NCBI RefSeq assembly: GCF_001263205.1
Contig: NZ_CP012333.1
Location: 11,637,501 to 11,701,500 of the forward strand
Length of the DNA: 64,000 nt
Direction: 5' to 3'
From: Labilithrix luteola
GTDB taxonomy: Bacteria > Myxococcota_A > Polyangia > Polyangiales > Polyangiaceae
The notes under the pieces are model-generated. The model saw only the letters and a program-made list of their open reading frames with translations, ran no database searches and was not told where the DNA came from. Numbering within the stretch: the first letter of the stretch is position 1; the number at the start of each line of letters is the position of its first letter. The translations under genes and the position numbers were made by a program. Positions 24,841 to 33,442 of this stretch are shown here, one piece after another.

Positions 24841-25094
24841 GGCAGGCCACGGCGATCCGGAGATCGGTCAACGTGATCCCTTCCGGCCAGTACATGAACT
24901 CGTATTCGTTCTACGCGGATCCCACCTACGGCGATGCGTCGCTCGTCATCATCCGCGCGAAGACGGGCCGCGAGTTCAAAGATGTCTGGCTCGACGGCGC
25001 CGGCAACCTGACAGGTTTCCAGCCCGTCGGCTCCTACCCGGGTGGCATGGCGCAACGAAAACTCGTCAACACGAGCCTCGTCCCCGTCCACTGA
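24785..25094 (+). pseudogene. Remnant of an IgGFc-binding-type surface protein gene
   Basis: The plus strand reads YMSGGG, then AGHGDPE, then after a +1 shift VNVIPSGQYMNSYSFYADPT and DASLVIIRAK, KDVWLDGAGNLTGFQPVGS. This matches the C-terminal part of the intact protein at 34769-36565 (YMSGGGD..., QYLRAYSFYADPTYAEASLV). The end MAQRKLVNTSLVPVH parallels its terminal ALRKLVTNPIIVF, but the roughly 55 residues between are deleted. Frameshift and deletion mark a dead fragment of a third paralogue. Confidence 0.72.
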
Positions 25095-25571
25095 GCCCCT
25101 GGCCGACCAGACAGACTCCTACGCGCGGCATAAGAAGCGTAAATCCGTCAATCGCCGACATCACCTGAATGAAGTAGGAACAGAACCAATCCTGAATAGG
25201 GTCCCCATCGGACAACCGACATCCTCCCTAGGGAGGATGCTTCGAAATGCAACGGCCATCACAGGAGCCGCAAACTGCGCTAACGCGTGGCGAATCCAAC
25301 CTACCTGGGAGGATGGTGACGCTCTCGTGAACGTTCACCGAACCACTCGTTCTTCGTTGCTTGACGGCAGTGAGCTGTGACAGACAGGGTCTGATTAGGA
25401 CGGCTGGCTTCGGGGTACGTAGGGCGACGAACTTGCCAGAAGCAGTGGCGCCGCGCATACGGCCCCTGCAAGTCGGGGTGCTCCCGCTGCCCATTCGGCC
25501 GTGGTCGCTCTGCAACTTTCCTCGAGACATCGCGGGTCCCGCCGGCTCTGATGGTTGCAGGCAGGTGACCC
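25095..25571. other. Gene-free stretch with palindrome
   Basis: 477 bp between the surface-protein remnant and the SUKH gene. No supported gene was seen. It is less GC-rich at 25095-25200 than the surroundings and holds the 20-bp palindrome listed separately. Confidence 0.4.
25220..25239. repeat. Perfect 20-bp palindrome
   Basis: CATCCTCCCTAGGGAGGATG is its own reverse complement, with no loop. A partial echo (GGGAGGATGG) occurs near 25308. With no T-run after it, it is more like an operator or recombination site than a terminator. Confidence 0.6.
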
Positions 25572-26162
25572 ATGACGGACGATCGAGAGGCTCGGCGTAG
25601 GCGTATTGGAAGCGCGGTCGAGCGGGTGAAGGCCTGGATGACGGCGCACGGGGCGGACGTGCTCGTGCGAAACCTCGCGGCGGGAGCTTCGAGCGCTCGC
25701 CTCGATGACGTTCAGGCCACCATCGGCTTTCCCCTCCCCGCCGATCTCCGGGCGCTTTGGTCGCTCCATGCCGGCCAGAATTCCGACCAGGACGGCTTCG
25801 TCGGGGCAATGGATCTCCTCGATCCCGAAGGCGCCGCAACGGAGAGCGAAAACGTGAAGTTGTTCATCGGCTTCCTCCGAGAGGATCCGTCGACCTGGCC
25901 CGAAGCGGGCGTCAGCAATGAAGAAGCGGAGTCGAGCGCCTGGCTTGCCTTTGCGGCGCGTGGATATGCCGACTTGCTCGTCGTCAGCGGAGTGACCGGC
26001 CGCGTCTTCACCTGCGAGAAGGACTCGCCTCCTCTGCATCTCGTGGCATCCTCCGTCCTCGAATGGATCGAGGCCTACGCGGACCGCGTCGAGGCCGGCG
26101 AGTACACCGTGGAGGAGGGATTCGGCGAATGCTACCTCTCTCGCGACACCGCCATGTTCTGA
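25572..26162 (+). CDS. SMI1/KNR4 (SUKH) family protein
   Basis: 196 residues, with AGGTGA just upstream of the ATG. The SUKH pattern is visible: ARLDDVQATIGFPLPADLRA followed by LWSLHAGQNSDQDGFVGAMD, then WLAFAARGYADLLVVSGVTG and VLEWIEAYADRVEAGEYTVE. Bacterial members are frequently immunity proteins for polymorphic toxins, though single copies also have housekeeping roles. No toxin gene is adjacent, so it could be an orphan immunity gene. Confidence 0.72.
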   Translation: MTDDREARRRRIGSAVERVKAWMTAHGADVLVRNLAAGASSARLDDVQATIGFPLPADLRALWSLHAGQNSDQDGFVGAMDLLDPEGAATESENVKLFIGFLREDPSTWPEAGVSNEEAESSAWLAFAARGYADLLVVSGVTGRVFTCEKDSPPLHLVASSVLEWIEAYADRVEAGEYTVEEGFGECYLSRDTAMF

Positions 26163-26366
26163 CTCCGGCTGGCTCGGCGCACGGCTGAAGGCTCCCCTCT
26201 GGCGATATCGCTCCTTCAACGGCGCGCCAGCAGCACATCCAGCGTCGACGGCACCTGATAGGAGGGTACCTGGCGCTCGCCGATGTCCCGCACAGCGCGC
26301 TGACCACGGCCCCACCGCGAGGAGCCGGCGCTTGGGCAAGAGGGGGAATTTCACGGCGCGGGCGGA
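26163..26366. other. Remnant-rich gap
   Basis: A stretch between the SUKH gene and two joined gene fragments. On the minus strand a short frame ending at a stop near 26219 reads RAVRDIGERQVPSYQ and STLDVLLARR, which looks like the last residues of a lost gene. No start or longer frame was found. Confidence 0.3.
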
Positions 26367-26419
26367 CTTAGTCCCCGGCGCGCGATAATGGTCATCGCCG
26401 CATCTTGCGCCGTCGGGTC
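26367..26419 (-). pseudogene. Copy of the 5' end of the predicted nuclease gene at 54410-55324
   Basis: About 53 bp match 55296-55349 with roughly seven differences. The matching region is the ribosome-site and start-codon area of the nuclease gene. Only this piece survives and it is fused directly to the antitoxin remnant that follows. Confidence 0.65.
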
Positions 26420-26421
26420 GC

Positions 26422-26466
26422 GCTCTCGTTCAAGGAGACGCGCGAAAAAGATCGGCGCGCCGGCCT
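26422..26466 (+). pseudogene. Remnant of HTH antitoxin-like gene
   Basis: 45 bp align with 18932-18976, with four mismatches and no gaps, encoding LSFKETREKDRRAGL against LSFKQTRDKDRRAGL in the intact gene. It overlaps the 3' end of the S1-like gene on the other strand, so the terminal codons of that gene may derive from this insertion boundary. Confidence 0.7.
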
Positions 26467-26908
26467 AAGATACGGGCTTCACGTCAAGTTTCCGTATCCG
26501 GGGGTCGACATAAACGACCTCGACCTCAAGCTGAAGTCCAACTTCAAATTGCGCACCGTAGTCAGCAGCGAGGATTACGGCGAGAACGCCTAGCGGCATT
26601 TCAACTGTGGATCCATACTCGACCACCGCGCGAACGGTACCGACGTGGCGCGTCCCAACCGCAAATCGAGATGGGTCCGCCCAAGGATCAGGCGTGGCTC
26701 GCTTGATAGAGGCATAGAAGCGATCTGGCGTCACGGCATAGATCCGCACGGGAACCCTGTCGCCAACGCTGAAGTCGGTAGGTTGCGCGGTGTTTGACCA
26801 GTTGAGCTCGATGCAATCAACGAATCCAACTTGTCCGTCCACCTCGATGTCCAGACCGTACGAGTGTACGCCCGTGATCGTTGCGGTTACGCGTTCATTT
26901 TCGTTCAT
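26465..26908 (-). CDS. S1-like RNA-binding protein
   Basis: 147 residues. MNENERVTATITGVHSYGLD, then IEVDGQVGFVDCIELNW and VGDRVPVRIYAV form an S1/OB-type strand pattern. A second, weaker repeat follows: VGTVRAVVEYGSTVEMPLGV, then LEVEVVYVDPRIRKLDVKPV. Two tandem S1-like domains suggest binding of RNA or ribosomes. Codon use is less biased than in neighbouring genes. It stands alone on the minus strand. Confidence 0.72.
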   Translation of the reverse strand: MNENERVTATITGVHSYGLDIEVDGQVGFVDCIELNWSNTAQPTDFSVGDRVPVRIYAVTPDRFYASIKRATPDPWADPSRFAVGTRHVGTVRAVVEYGSTVEMPLGVLAVILAADYGAQFEVGLQLEVEVVYVDPRIRKLDVKPVS

Positions 26909-27081
26909 AGCGTTCGTTACTAACGTCGCACGTTGAAGCGTTCGTACGTTTTGGGCAGAGTCGGGCCTTATGTTCCCGTGCGCAAGCGCCCCGGCATTGA
27001 CGGCGGGCGGCGGGACCTCGAAGCCGCCGGGCGCCGTCAGTGGGCTGGGAGGAGTGGACTCGTTACGGTAAAGTGGCGCGG

Positions 27082-28164
27082 ATGTGGCTTCGAGTCGGGT
27101 CGAGCCGCATGCCCGTCGCGTTCGTCGCGCTGGGGGCCATGGCCGGAACGCTGGCCGTGGCCAAGCCTGCCGGAGCGGAGGCGAAGTTCGCGTTCTCGTG
27201 GCGCGCCGCGTCCGACAACGCGTGCCTGACCGAGGAGAAGGTCCGGGCGGCGCTCGAGAAGAAGCTCAGGCGGTCGGTGTTCTCGTCGCTCGACGAAGCG
27301 GACATCGCGATCGAGGGCGAGGAGCTCCGCGATGCGCATCGCTATCGCGCGCGGATCACGCAGCGCGATCGGGCGGGTCGCGAGCTCGGGTCGCGCGAGC
27401 TGACGGCCGAGACCTGCGGCGCGCTCGAGCGTATGACCGTGGTGCTCATCGCGCTCGTCCTCGAGCCCGGCGGCGCGGCCTCGGCGACGGACGGGGAGAG
27501 GCCGCCGGAGAACCCCGAATCGGAAGAGCCTGCGGGGAAGCCCCTTCCCGTCGCTCCGCACGAGGATGGGAGGCTGGCGTCCGCCGACACGTCGCGTCGG
27601 CCAAGCTCCCCTCCCCTCGTCGCGCAGCCGGCGCGGCCGCGGCGCGTCGAGCTCCACGCCGGCGTCGGAATGGGAGCCGCCACGGGCATGCTGCCGAGGG
27701 TGAGTGCGTCGGTGCGGTTGACGACGCGGCTCACGGTCCACGGCAGCCGACTGAGCGCCGATTGGTCCGCGGGGGTGTCGCTTCCCCAGAGTGTGACCGA
27801 GGACGCGGTACGCGCCACCTTCACGCTGGTCGATCAACAGGTGCGCGGCTGCTGGGCTTGGTTCGATCGCCCCTCCTCGCGCATCGACACCTGCGCGGGT
27901 GGCTTCTTCAGCGCGCTCGTTCCGACCGGAGACAATCTGGACAATCGGAACGGCTCGGCGCTCTCCTTGTTCGGACCTACAGCGTCGCTGGCCCTGCGCC
28001 TCAAAGAGACTCCGGCGACCGTGCACGTCGAGCTCGGCGTCCTCGCGCCCACGTCCCGATACAACGTCACCTATCTGGCGCGCAGCGGCGAGGAGCGAAC
28101 GCTCTACGCGACGCCCCCTCTGATGGCGATGGCCACGGTCGCGGGGACGTTTCGTGTCTTCTGA
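27082..28164 (+). CDS. Secreted barrel-like protein, locus A (paralogue of 57271-58311)
   Basis: 360 residues from the ATG at 27082; an ATG at 27109 also fits. A signal peptide (FVALGAMAGTLAVAKPAGA) precedes a periplasmic-type domain with CLTEEKVRAALEKKL, HRYRARITQRDRAGRELGSR and TCGALERMTVVLIALVLE. After a Pro-rich linker (about 155-195) comes a strand-rich region (VELHAGVGMGAATGM, GVLAPTSRYNVTYL) that ends in Phe, as outer-membrane barrels do. The paralogue at 57271 has the same layout and also precedes an ECF sigma gene. Function unknown; an outer-membrane location is inferred. Confidence 0.74.
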   Translation: MWLRVGSSRMPVAFVALGAMAGTLAVAKPAGAEAKFAFSWRAASDNACLTEEKVRAALEKKLRRSVFSSLDEADIAIEGEELRDAHRYRARITQRDRAGRELGSRELTAETCGALERMTVVLIALVLEPGGAASATDGERPPENPESEEPAGKPLPVAPHEDGRLASADTSRRPSSPPLVAQPARPRRVELHAGVGMGAATGMLPRVSASVRLTTRLTVHGSRLSADWSAGVSLPQSVTEDAVRATFTLVDQQVRGCWAWFDRPSSRIDTCAGGFFSALVPTGDNLDNRNGSALSLFGPTASLALRLKETPATVHVELGVLAPTSRYNVTYLARSGEERTLYATPPLMAMATVAGTFRVF

Positions 28165-28243
28165 ACCTCAGCCACGCGGTCCGACGCATGACGAATTTGC
28201 GTCTTCGTTCACAAAAGCGCGAGCAACCCTGGATTAGTCGGAT

Positions 28244-28831
28244 GTGCGAGCCTTTTCCGGCACCGCCGTCGCGACTGCCGACGCGGGACATCTCGAGCCC
28301 GACGTGACGAAGGGGGACGCTCGCCCTCACTTTCCGGCCGTGTTCCACGAGCTACGGCCCTACGTCCATTCGGTGCTCCGTGGCCTCGGCGTACCGAAGG
28401 CCGATCTCGAGGACGTCTGCCAGGACGTCTTCGTCGTGGTGCACCGCAAGCTCGCCACCTACGAGGATCGCGGGGCGCTTCGCTCGTGGATCTACGGCAT
28501 CTGCGTGCGGGCGTCGCTTCACGCACGAAGGCGCCGGGCCCGCAGCCCCGACGTGGGGAGCGAGGCACTCCCGGAGGCCATCGACTCCACCACGCCCGCC
28601 GAGCAGGCAACCGCCGCGCAAGGGCGACAGATCCTCTACGCAATCCTGGACCAGCTCGACGACGACAAACGCGCCGTCTTCGTTCTCTACGAGCTCGAAG
28701 AGCTCACGATGGCGGAAGTGGCGAAGGCTCTCGAGATCAATATGTTCACTGCCTATTCGAGGCTGCGCTCGGCGCGCGCGGAAGTTCAGCAGGCGATCGT
28801 TCGCTTCTCTCGCGCCAACGGTGCCCGATGA
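28244..28831 (+). CDS. ECF-type RNA polymerase sigma factor, locus A
   Basis: 195 residues from a GTG at 28244; a later GTG at 28304 is possible. Region 2 shows VHSVLRGLGVPKADLEDVCQ, DVFVVVHRKLATYEDRGALR and SWIYGICVRAS. Region 4 shows ILDQLDDDKRAVFVLYELEE and LTMAEVAKALEINMFTAYSR. The stop overlaps the next start (ATGA). It probably drives its own operon, including the surface lipoproteins downstream; the membrane protein that follows is a candidate regulator. Confidence 0.9.
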   Translation: MRAFSGTAVATADAGHLEPDVTKGDARPHFPAVFHELRPYVHSVLRGLGVPKADLEDVCQDVFVVVHRKLATYEDRGALRSWIYGICVRASLHARRRRARSPDVGSEALPEAIDSTTPAEQATAAQGRQILYAILDQLDDDKRAVFVLYELEELTMAEVAKALEINMFTAYSRLRSARAEVQQAIVRFSRANGAR

Positions 28832-29529
28832 GTCACGATCCGCAGCGGCTCGTCGACGTCGACGCCACCCCCGAAGACCGATTGCTCGCGAGCCTGATCG
28901 AGCAGCACCGTCAGGGGCGCCCCGACGCGGCCGCACTCCTGTCGCTCACGAAGAGGCTCGATGCGGGATCTCCTCTCCGGGCGACGGGCCGCTTCTTCCG
29001 ACTTTGCCTCTATGGCGCGTCGGCTGTCGCGTGCACCGCGCTCGCGGTAACCGCCTTCCGCGTGGCCCCGCCCGCGACGCCTTCCCCCTTCCCTTCGCCA
29101 TCGTCCGCTCCGGTCGCGACCAACGAGCCCCCGCAGGGCCCGGCAACGGTCTCGGTTCACGCGCTTCCGAGCGAGCCCGCCTCTTCCGCTTCGGCCGCGC
29201 CGCCTCCGCCGAGCCGGCGCGTGAAGGTCGCCGCGCCTGAGACGCGCGAGACGTCTGACAAGATCTGCGACGAATCCCAGCTCATCGAGCGTGCCGAAAC
29301 GCTGCTCCGCACGGGCCAGCCCGCGGGCGCACTCGACATCACGCGTCAGCACGTGGCCTGCGGTGAAACGGTGCTGGTCCAGGAACGCGAACGCATCGCG
29401 ATCGAAGCGCTCTTGAAGCTACGGCGACCGGAAGAGGCCAGTGCGCGCGCACGCGCCTTCGAGGCGAATTACCCATCGTCCCCGCATATCCGGAGAATCC
29501 GTCAGCTCATCGAGCTGCGCTCCGAATAA
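28828..29529 (+). CDS. Single-pass membrane protein with periplasmic repeat-like domain, locus A
   Basis: 233 residues, translationally coupled to the sigma gene. Residues 1-60 are cytoplasmic (DRLLASLIEQHRQGRPDAAA); a single helix LCLYGASAVACTALAVTAF follows; then an extended Pro/Ser/Ala linker; then a helical domain (LIERAETLLRTGQPAGALDI, ERIAIEALLKLRRPEEASAR) that resembles TPR repeats. Position right after the sigma gene suggests an anti-sigma or signal-transmitting role, but no known anti-sigma motif is present. The paralogue is 58958-59641. Confidence 0.7.
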   Translation: MSHDPQRLVDVDATPEDRLLASLIEQHRQGRPDAAALLSLTKRLDAGSPLRATGRFFRLCLYGASAVACTALAVTAFRVAPPATPSPFPSPSSAPVATNEPPQGPATVSVHALPSEPASSASAAPPPPSRRVKVAAPETRETSDKICDESQLIERAETLLRTGQPAGALDITRQHVACGETVLVQERERIAIEALLKLRRPEEASARARAFEANYPSSPHIRRIRQLIELRSE

Positions 29530-29601
29530 CGACCTCGCACGACCTGGACACTCTCAACGTTGCTCTCTGCCTCCGCGGACGCGGCCGGTCGAGGTGGAAA
29601 C

Positions 29602-30834
29602 ATGAAGTCGCAATCGATAATCAGCGGAATAGCCTTGAGCGTGATGACCGCCGTGTGGGGATGTTCTTCGATGGATCATCGGCTCGGAACCGAACGCGGC
29701 GAGCCAGGCCCCTTCATCGACATCGGCGGCGACGCGGGCACGGCGCCGCTCGATGGCACTGCCGAATTCACGGAATACTGCCCATCGAGCGAGTGCCCCG
29801 TGGGCTACACGACCTGCCCCACATCCACCTTTCGATGCGACGTCAATCTGTTGATCGATACGCAGAACTGTGGCGCCTGCGGTAACGCTTGCCCCTCTCG
29901 GGGCTCCGCCGAGAAGTACACATGCATCGACGGCCGCTGCGTGCTGGCGTGCGATCCCTTCGCGCAAAAGTTGGATTGCAATGGCATCGTCGACGACGGT
30001 TGCGAGACCTCCTCCAAATCCAACGACTCGTGCGGAGCCTGCGGGAACAAGTGCTCCGACCCCGCCAAGCCGTGTGCCGATCAAACCGGAAACTCGATAG
30101 CGTTCGCGTGCGGCTGTCAGGGCGGTCAGGAGCCCTGCTTCGTCAGCGATTTCTTCTCGAGTGGCTACAAGTGCATGGACGTCGTCTACGACGACGCGAA
30201 CTGCGGAGCATGCGGCAACGCCTGCGATCCCACCAACAACGGAGCCGTCCTCTACGACAATACCTACTACGGCTGCCACGAAGGGAGCTGCGGCGCACTG
30301 AAGTGTCAGCAGTACTCGGGCGACTGCGATCACGACATGGCCGCCAACGGATGCGAGGCGCCCCTCTGGACCAACGAGAATTGCGGGGCATGTGGCAACG
30401 CCTGTCCGGCCGATCAGTTCTGCGCGCTACAGCCGATTCTTCTCACCTTCGCCATCGGATGTGTCTGTGATCCGGGCCTGACCTTCTGCGGAACGCGTGG
30501 AGCTGGGCCCAACGATACGTCGATAGGGAGATGTTACGACCTCTCGTCCGATCTGCAGCATTGCGGTGCTTGCGACGTCGCATGCCCCGGCGGACAGTGG
30601 GCGCACGCCACGCCAAGCTGTGAATTCGGGGCGTGCAAGATGACGTGCCGATCGGGATGGGGAGACTGCAACGGAAACGCGACGGACGATTGCGAGACGC
30701 ACACCGACAGCGATCCCAACAATTGCGGGAGCTGTGGAACGGTCTGCGATGCCGTTGCCGGTCAGGCGTGCGTTCAGGGGCGCTGCGTCGTGAAGCCGTG
30801 CGAAAAAGAGCAGGATGGGGGGCTCCCGCGATGA
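29602..30834 (+). CDS. Cys-rich lipoprotein with six NCGACGNAC-type repeats, locus A
   Basis: 410 residues from the ATG at 29602, with AGGTGG upstream. The signal peptide ends in a lipobox (VWGC). The mature protein carries six variants of the nonamer: NCGACGNAC, SCGACGNKC, NCGACGNAC, NCGACGNAC, HCGACDVAC, NCGSCGTVC, with spacers such as DCNGNATDDCETHTDS. Such repeats are abundant in myxobacterial surface proteins; some resemble the Cys-rich repeats of MopE-like proteins. The many cysteines should form disulfides at the cell surface. It starts an overlapping run that continues to 36565. Confidence 0.85.
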   Translation: MKSQSIISGIALSVMTAVWGCSSMDHRLGTERGEPGPFIDIGGDAGTAPLDGTAEFTEYCPSSECPVGYTTCPTSTFRCDVNLLIDTQNCGACGNACPSRGSAEKYTCIDGRCVLACDPFAQKLDCNGIVDDGCETSSKSNDSCGACGNKCSDPAKPCADQTGNSIAFACGCQGGQEPCFVSDFFSSGYKCMDVVYDDANCGACGNACDPTNNGAVLYDNTYYGCHEGSCGALKCQQYSGDCDHDMAANGCEAPLWTNENCGACGNACPADQFCALQPILLTFAIGCVCDPGLTFCGTRGAGPNDTSIGRCYDLSSDLQHCGACDVACPGGQWAHATPSCEFGACKMTCRSGWGDCNGNATDDCETHTDSDPNNCGSCGTVCDAVAGQACVQGRCVVKPCEKEQDGGLPR

Positions 30835-32060
30835 AGCTCTCTCTCGTAGCTGCCACCGTCGGCGGAACCGGTATTTGGCTGCTTGCTCTTCTCGGCGCAT
30901 GCGCGTCGGACGTCGCGCCCACGGCGGAGTCCGACACGTCCCCAGACGCGCAGATCCCCCCTGCTCCTGAACCCGACGCCACTCCCGACGTGGAAGCCGG
31001 TCCGTGCGCGGACTGCGAGTACTTTTTGGATACCTGTTCGCCGGACGTTCTTTGCCTCAACGGCCCCTTCAAACCGAGTCACTCGCCAGACGACGTCGAC
31101 ACCTTCGACCTTCGCACGCAGATCAGCGTCATCGTCGGCCGCGGGATAAGCGACGTATGGGCGGCCGGAACGTTGGGGGCCCTGGCTCACTTCGACGGGA
31201 CATCGTGGAAGCGGTCGGGCCCTGACACGACGGAGAGCCTGAGAGGTCTTCGTCTCTTCGACTCCGGAGAGCTCGTCTTCGGCTCGAAGATCCATCGCGT
31301 CTACTTGCGCGGCATCGCCCCGCCCGACGGCGGCGCGAACACCTCGGATGGCGGCTGGACGAGCGCCCAAACGCTGCCCACGCCCCCGGACTATCAGTAC
31401 GCGAGCGAATTCGCTTTCAGCTCCGCATGGACGGCACCAGGAGCTCAGTGGACGTGGTGCGGATTGTCGAACGAGTTCTATTTCAACGGCTTCAACGCGA
31501 ACGGTCTTTGGCGCATGCGGCGCCTTTCGGACGCTTCGTTCGAAATCCAGCCGGGGACGGTATGCCAGAATCCCTGCGACACTGACGGTATTGCCAGCAT
31601 TCACGGTAGCTCCGCCGACGTCCTCTGGGCGGTCGGCTCCAAGGGAAGGGCCTTCCGTATCCTCGGAGCAGACGGCGATAGTCCGAGCGCCTCGGCCTTC
31701 AACAGCCTGACCTGGAATCAGCTCAATGCCGTTTGGGCCGCGTCCGCCTCCGAAGCTTGGGCCGTTGGTGTCACCGGAACGATCCGTCACTACGTCGAGG
31801 ATTCGGCCACCGCGGAGATCGTCACCGGCATTGCCGCCAACGTGAACCTCCGCGCGGTGTGGGGATCCTCGTCGTCGGACATATGGGCGGCCGGCGACGC
31901 GGGCGTCGTTCTGCACTACGACGGCAAGAGCTGGACGCGGGTGAAGATCGCCGGCCTCGGCGCGCGTCGTCCGGACCTCAAGGCCGTGTGGATGCCGGCC
32001 CCCGGGCACGTCTGGATCGGCGGCCAAGGAGTCATTCTTTCTCTCGGAGGGCAACCATGA
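30831..32060 (+). CDS. Beta-propeller-like lipoprotein, locus A first
   Basis: 409 residues; the ATG overlaps the previous stop. Lipobox LLGAC follows a hydrophobic leader. The mature part repeats a blade pattern SDVWAAGTLGALAHFDGTSW, DVLWAVGSKGRAFRI, SEAWAVGVTGTIRHY and SDIWAAGDAGVVLHYDGKSW, with VWGSSS or VWAAS lead-ins. This pattern is seen in secreted propellers of Myxococcota often described as BNR or WD40-like. It likely binds a ligand or partner at the surface. Paralogue: 60807-61907. Confidence 0.8.
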   Translation: MKLSLVAATVGGTGIWLLALLGACASDVAPTAESDTSPDAQIPPAPEPDATPDVEAGPCADCEYFLDTCSPDVLCLNGPFKPSHSPDDVDTFDLRTQISVIVGRGISDVWAAGTLGALAHFDGTSWKRSGPDTTESLRGLRLFDSGELVFGSKIHRVYLRGIAPPDGGANTSDGGWTSAQTLPTPPDYQYASEFAFSSAWTAPGAQWTWCGLSNEFYFNGFNANGLWRMRRLSDASFEIQPGTVCQNPCDTDGIASIHGSSADVLWAVGSKGRAFRILGADGDSPSASAFNSLTWNQLNAVWAASASEAWAVGVTGTIRHYVEDSATAEIVTGIAANVNLRAVWGSSSSDIWAAGDAGVVLHYDGKSWTRVKIAGLGARRPDLKAVWMPAPGHVWIGGQGVILSLGGQP

Positions 32061-33442
32061 CGCGCGCGCCGGCAGTGACCTTCACCTCGGCGTTGGTCCT
32101 TCTCGCAACGGCGGTGAACTGTGGCATCGGGGACACCGAAACCGGCGAACGGCAACCGGACCCCGGCACCAACGTGCTCCCGGAAGCCGGCCCCACCGAT
32201 GCGCTGGCGGACGCCGGCGCCACCGATGCGCGCGCCGATGCGGCGCCGAGCGGACCTTCGTGCAGTTCGGCCGGCTGGTGCGCGACCTCTCTGCCGGACG
32301 CGGACCTGACGCTGAAGAGCATCTGGTCTCTCGAGGGCCGCGCGTTCGCCACCGCCGAGGGTGCCACCGTCGGCGTCAAAGTTCTCGAGTGGACCGACGC
32401 CGAAGGAAAGTGGCAATACATCGACGACAACAGTCAAAACCAAACGGGGCTCGCCAGGTACGTGTCCAACGTCTGGGCTCCAAGCGAGAACGAGCTCTAC
32501 TACGCCGTCGCGAAAGGGACGATCGTCCACGGAACACGCCCCTCGTCGGACAAGGCGTGGACCTGGACCTCGCATCCCCTCGAGGACCATAGCCCCGTTC
32601 GCCAGCGCTACTACGCGCCCGACGGTCCGCCCGAGGCCGTGTCGGGCGCGCTCTATCCAACCTTGGGCGTATGGGGAACAGGCGCCGACGACGTCTACGC
32701 TTGGTACACGAATACGATTTATCACTGGAAGAGCGAGGGCTCCGCGGCGCCGTCGTGGATGCCGGAGTACACGGCCGACGATGTCAGTAGCGACACCGAA
32801 GAGCTGTTCGCCCTCGGCATGACCGGAGCCAATCGCGACGATCTCTGGTTTTCCTTCGTTCGAACGAACATGGCCTACTACCAAGGATCATGTCCCGTGA
32901 TCGTGCGCAAGACCCCGGCCGGGTACGAGAGGATCTCCGACGGGCGCGTCGAGGGTACGCGATGCACCGAAGCCCTGCCGGGATTCTCGAGAATGGGATC
33001 GGTGAGAGGGTGGCTGACGTCGCTGCAGACGCTGGGCGTCGGCCAGGTGGCGGGGATCCAGGGCGGCCGCGAGCTGGTGAAGATCTCGGCGGCGGGTGAC
33101 GGCTACTCCGTCGCCACTTCCAGGATCTTGTCGCTCGATCCCGTGAACGATTTCGACTCGTCCCCTGGCGCTTCGGATTTCTTCACGTCGCTCTACCGCG
33201 CGCCGGATGGACGCCTGTGGATGGGCGGAATGGGGATATGGCAATTGCACTCATCCACGGGAGGATCGGGCATGGTCGTGAGCGCCGATGACGTTTGGAG
33301 TGCAGGCGGCAGCTATACGGTCTCGACGCTGTCGCTCACCGGCGCTCCGCTCGAAGGTTCAGGTTTCAAGATCCACGGCACCTCGAATACGAACCTATGG
33401 CTCGCCGGAGCTCGTCATGCGCTTCATAAGACCAATCCATAA
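32057..33442 (+). CDS. Beta-propeller-like lipoprotein, locus A second
   Basis: 461 residues, start overlapping the previous stop by 4 bp. The leader ALVLLATAVNC ends in a likely lipobox, followed by an Ala/Asp/Pro linker (TDALADAGATDARADAAP). Blade-like segments include NVWAPSENELYYAVAKGTIV, GVWGTGADDVYAWYTNTIYH and SFVRTNMAYYQGSCPVIVRK. The repeats are looser than in the preceding gene. Same position as 61904-63088 in locus B. Overlaps the RCC1 gene by 26 bp. Confidence 0.75.
   Translation: MTRAPAVTFTSALVLLATAVNCGIGDTETGERQPDPGTNVLPEAGPTDALADAGATDARADAAPSGPSCSSAGWCATSLPDADLTLKSIWSLEGRAFATAEGATVGVKVLEWTDAEGKWQYIDDNSQNQTGLARYVSNVWAPSENELYYAVAKGTIVHGTRPSSDKAWTWTSHPLEDHSPVRQRYYAPDGPPEAVSGALYPTLGVWGTGADDVYAWYTNTIYHWKSEGSAAPSWMPEYTADDVSSDTEELFALGMTGANRDDLWFSFVRTNMAYYQGSCPVIVRKTPAGYERISDGRVEGTRCTEALPGFSRMGSVRGWLTSLQTLGVGQVAGIQGGRELVKISAAGDGYSVATSRILSLDPVNDFDSSPGASDFFTSLYRAPDGRLWMGGMGIWQLHSSTGGSGMVVSADDVWSAGGSYTVSTLSLTGAPLEGSGFKIHGTSNTNLWLAGARHALHKTNP

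Noticed and set aside
26355..26370. CGGCGCGGGCGGAC shared with the region near 50074
   Set aside because: A 14-16 bp match of pure GC-rich sequence is expected by chance in this composition.
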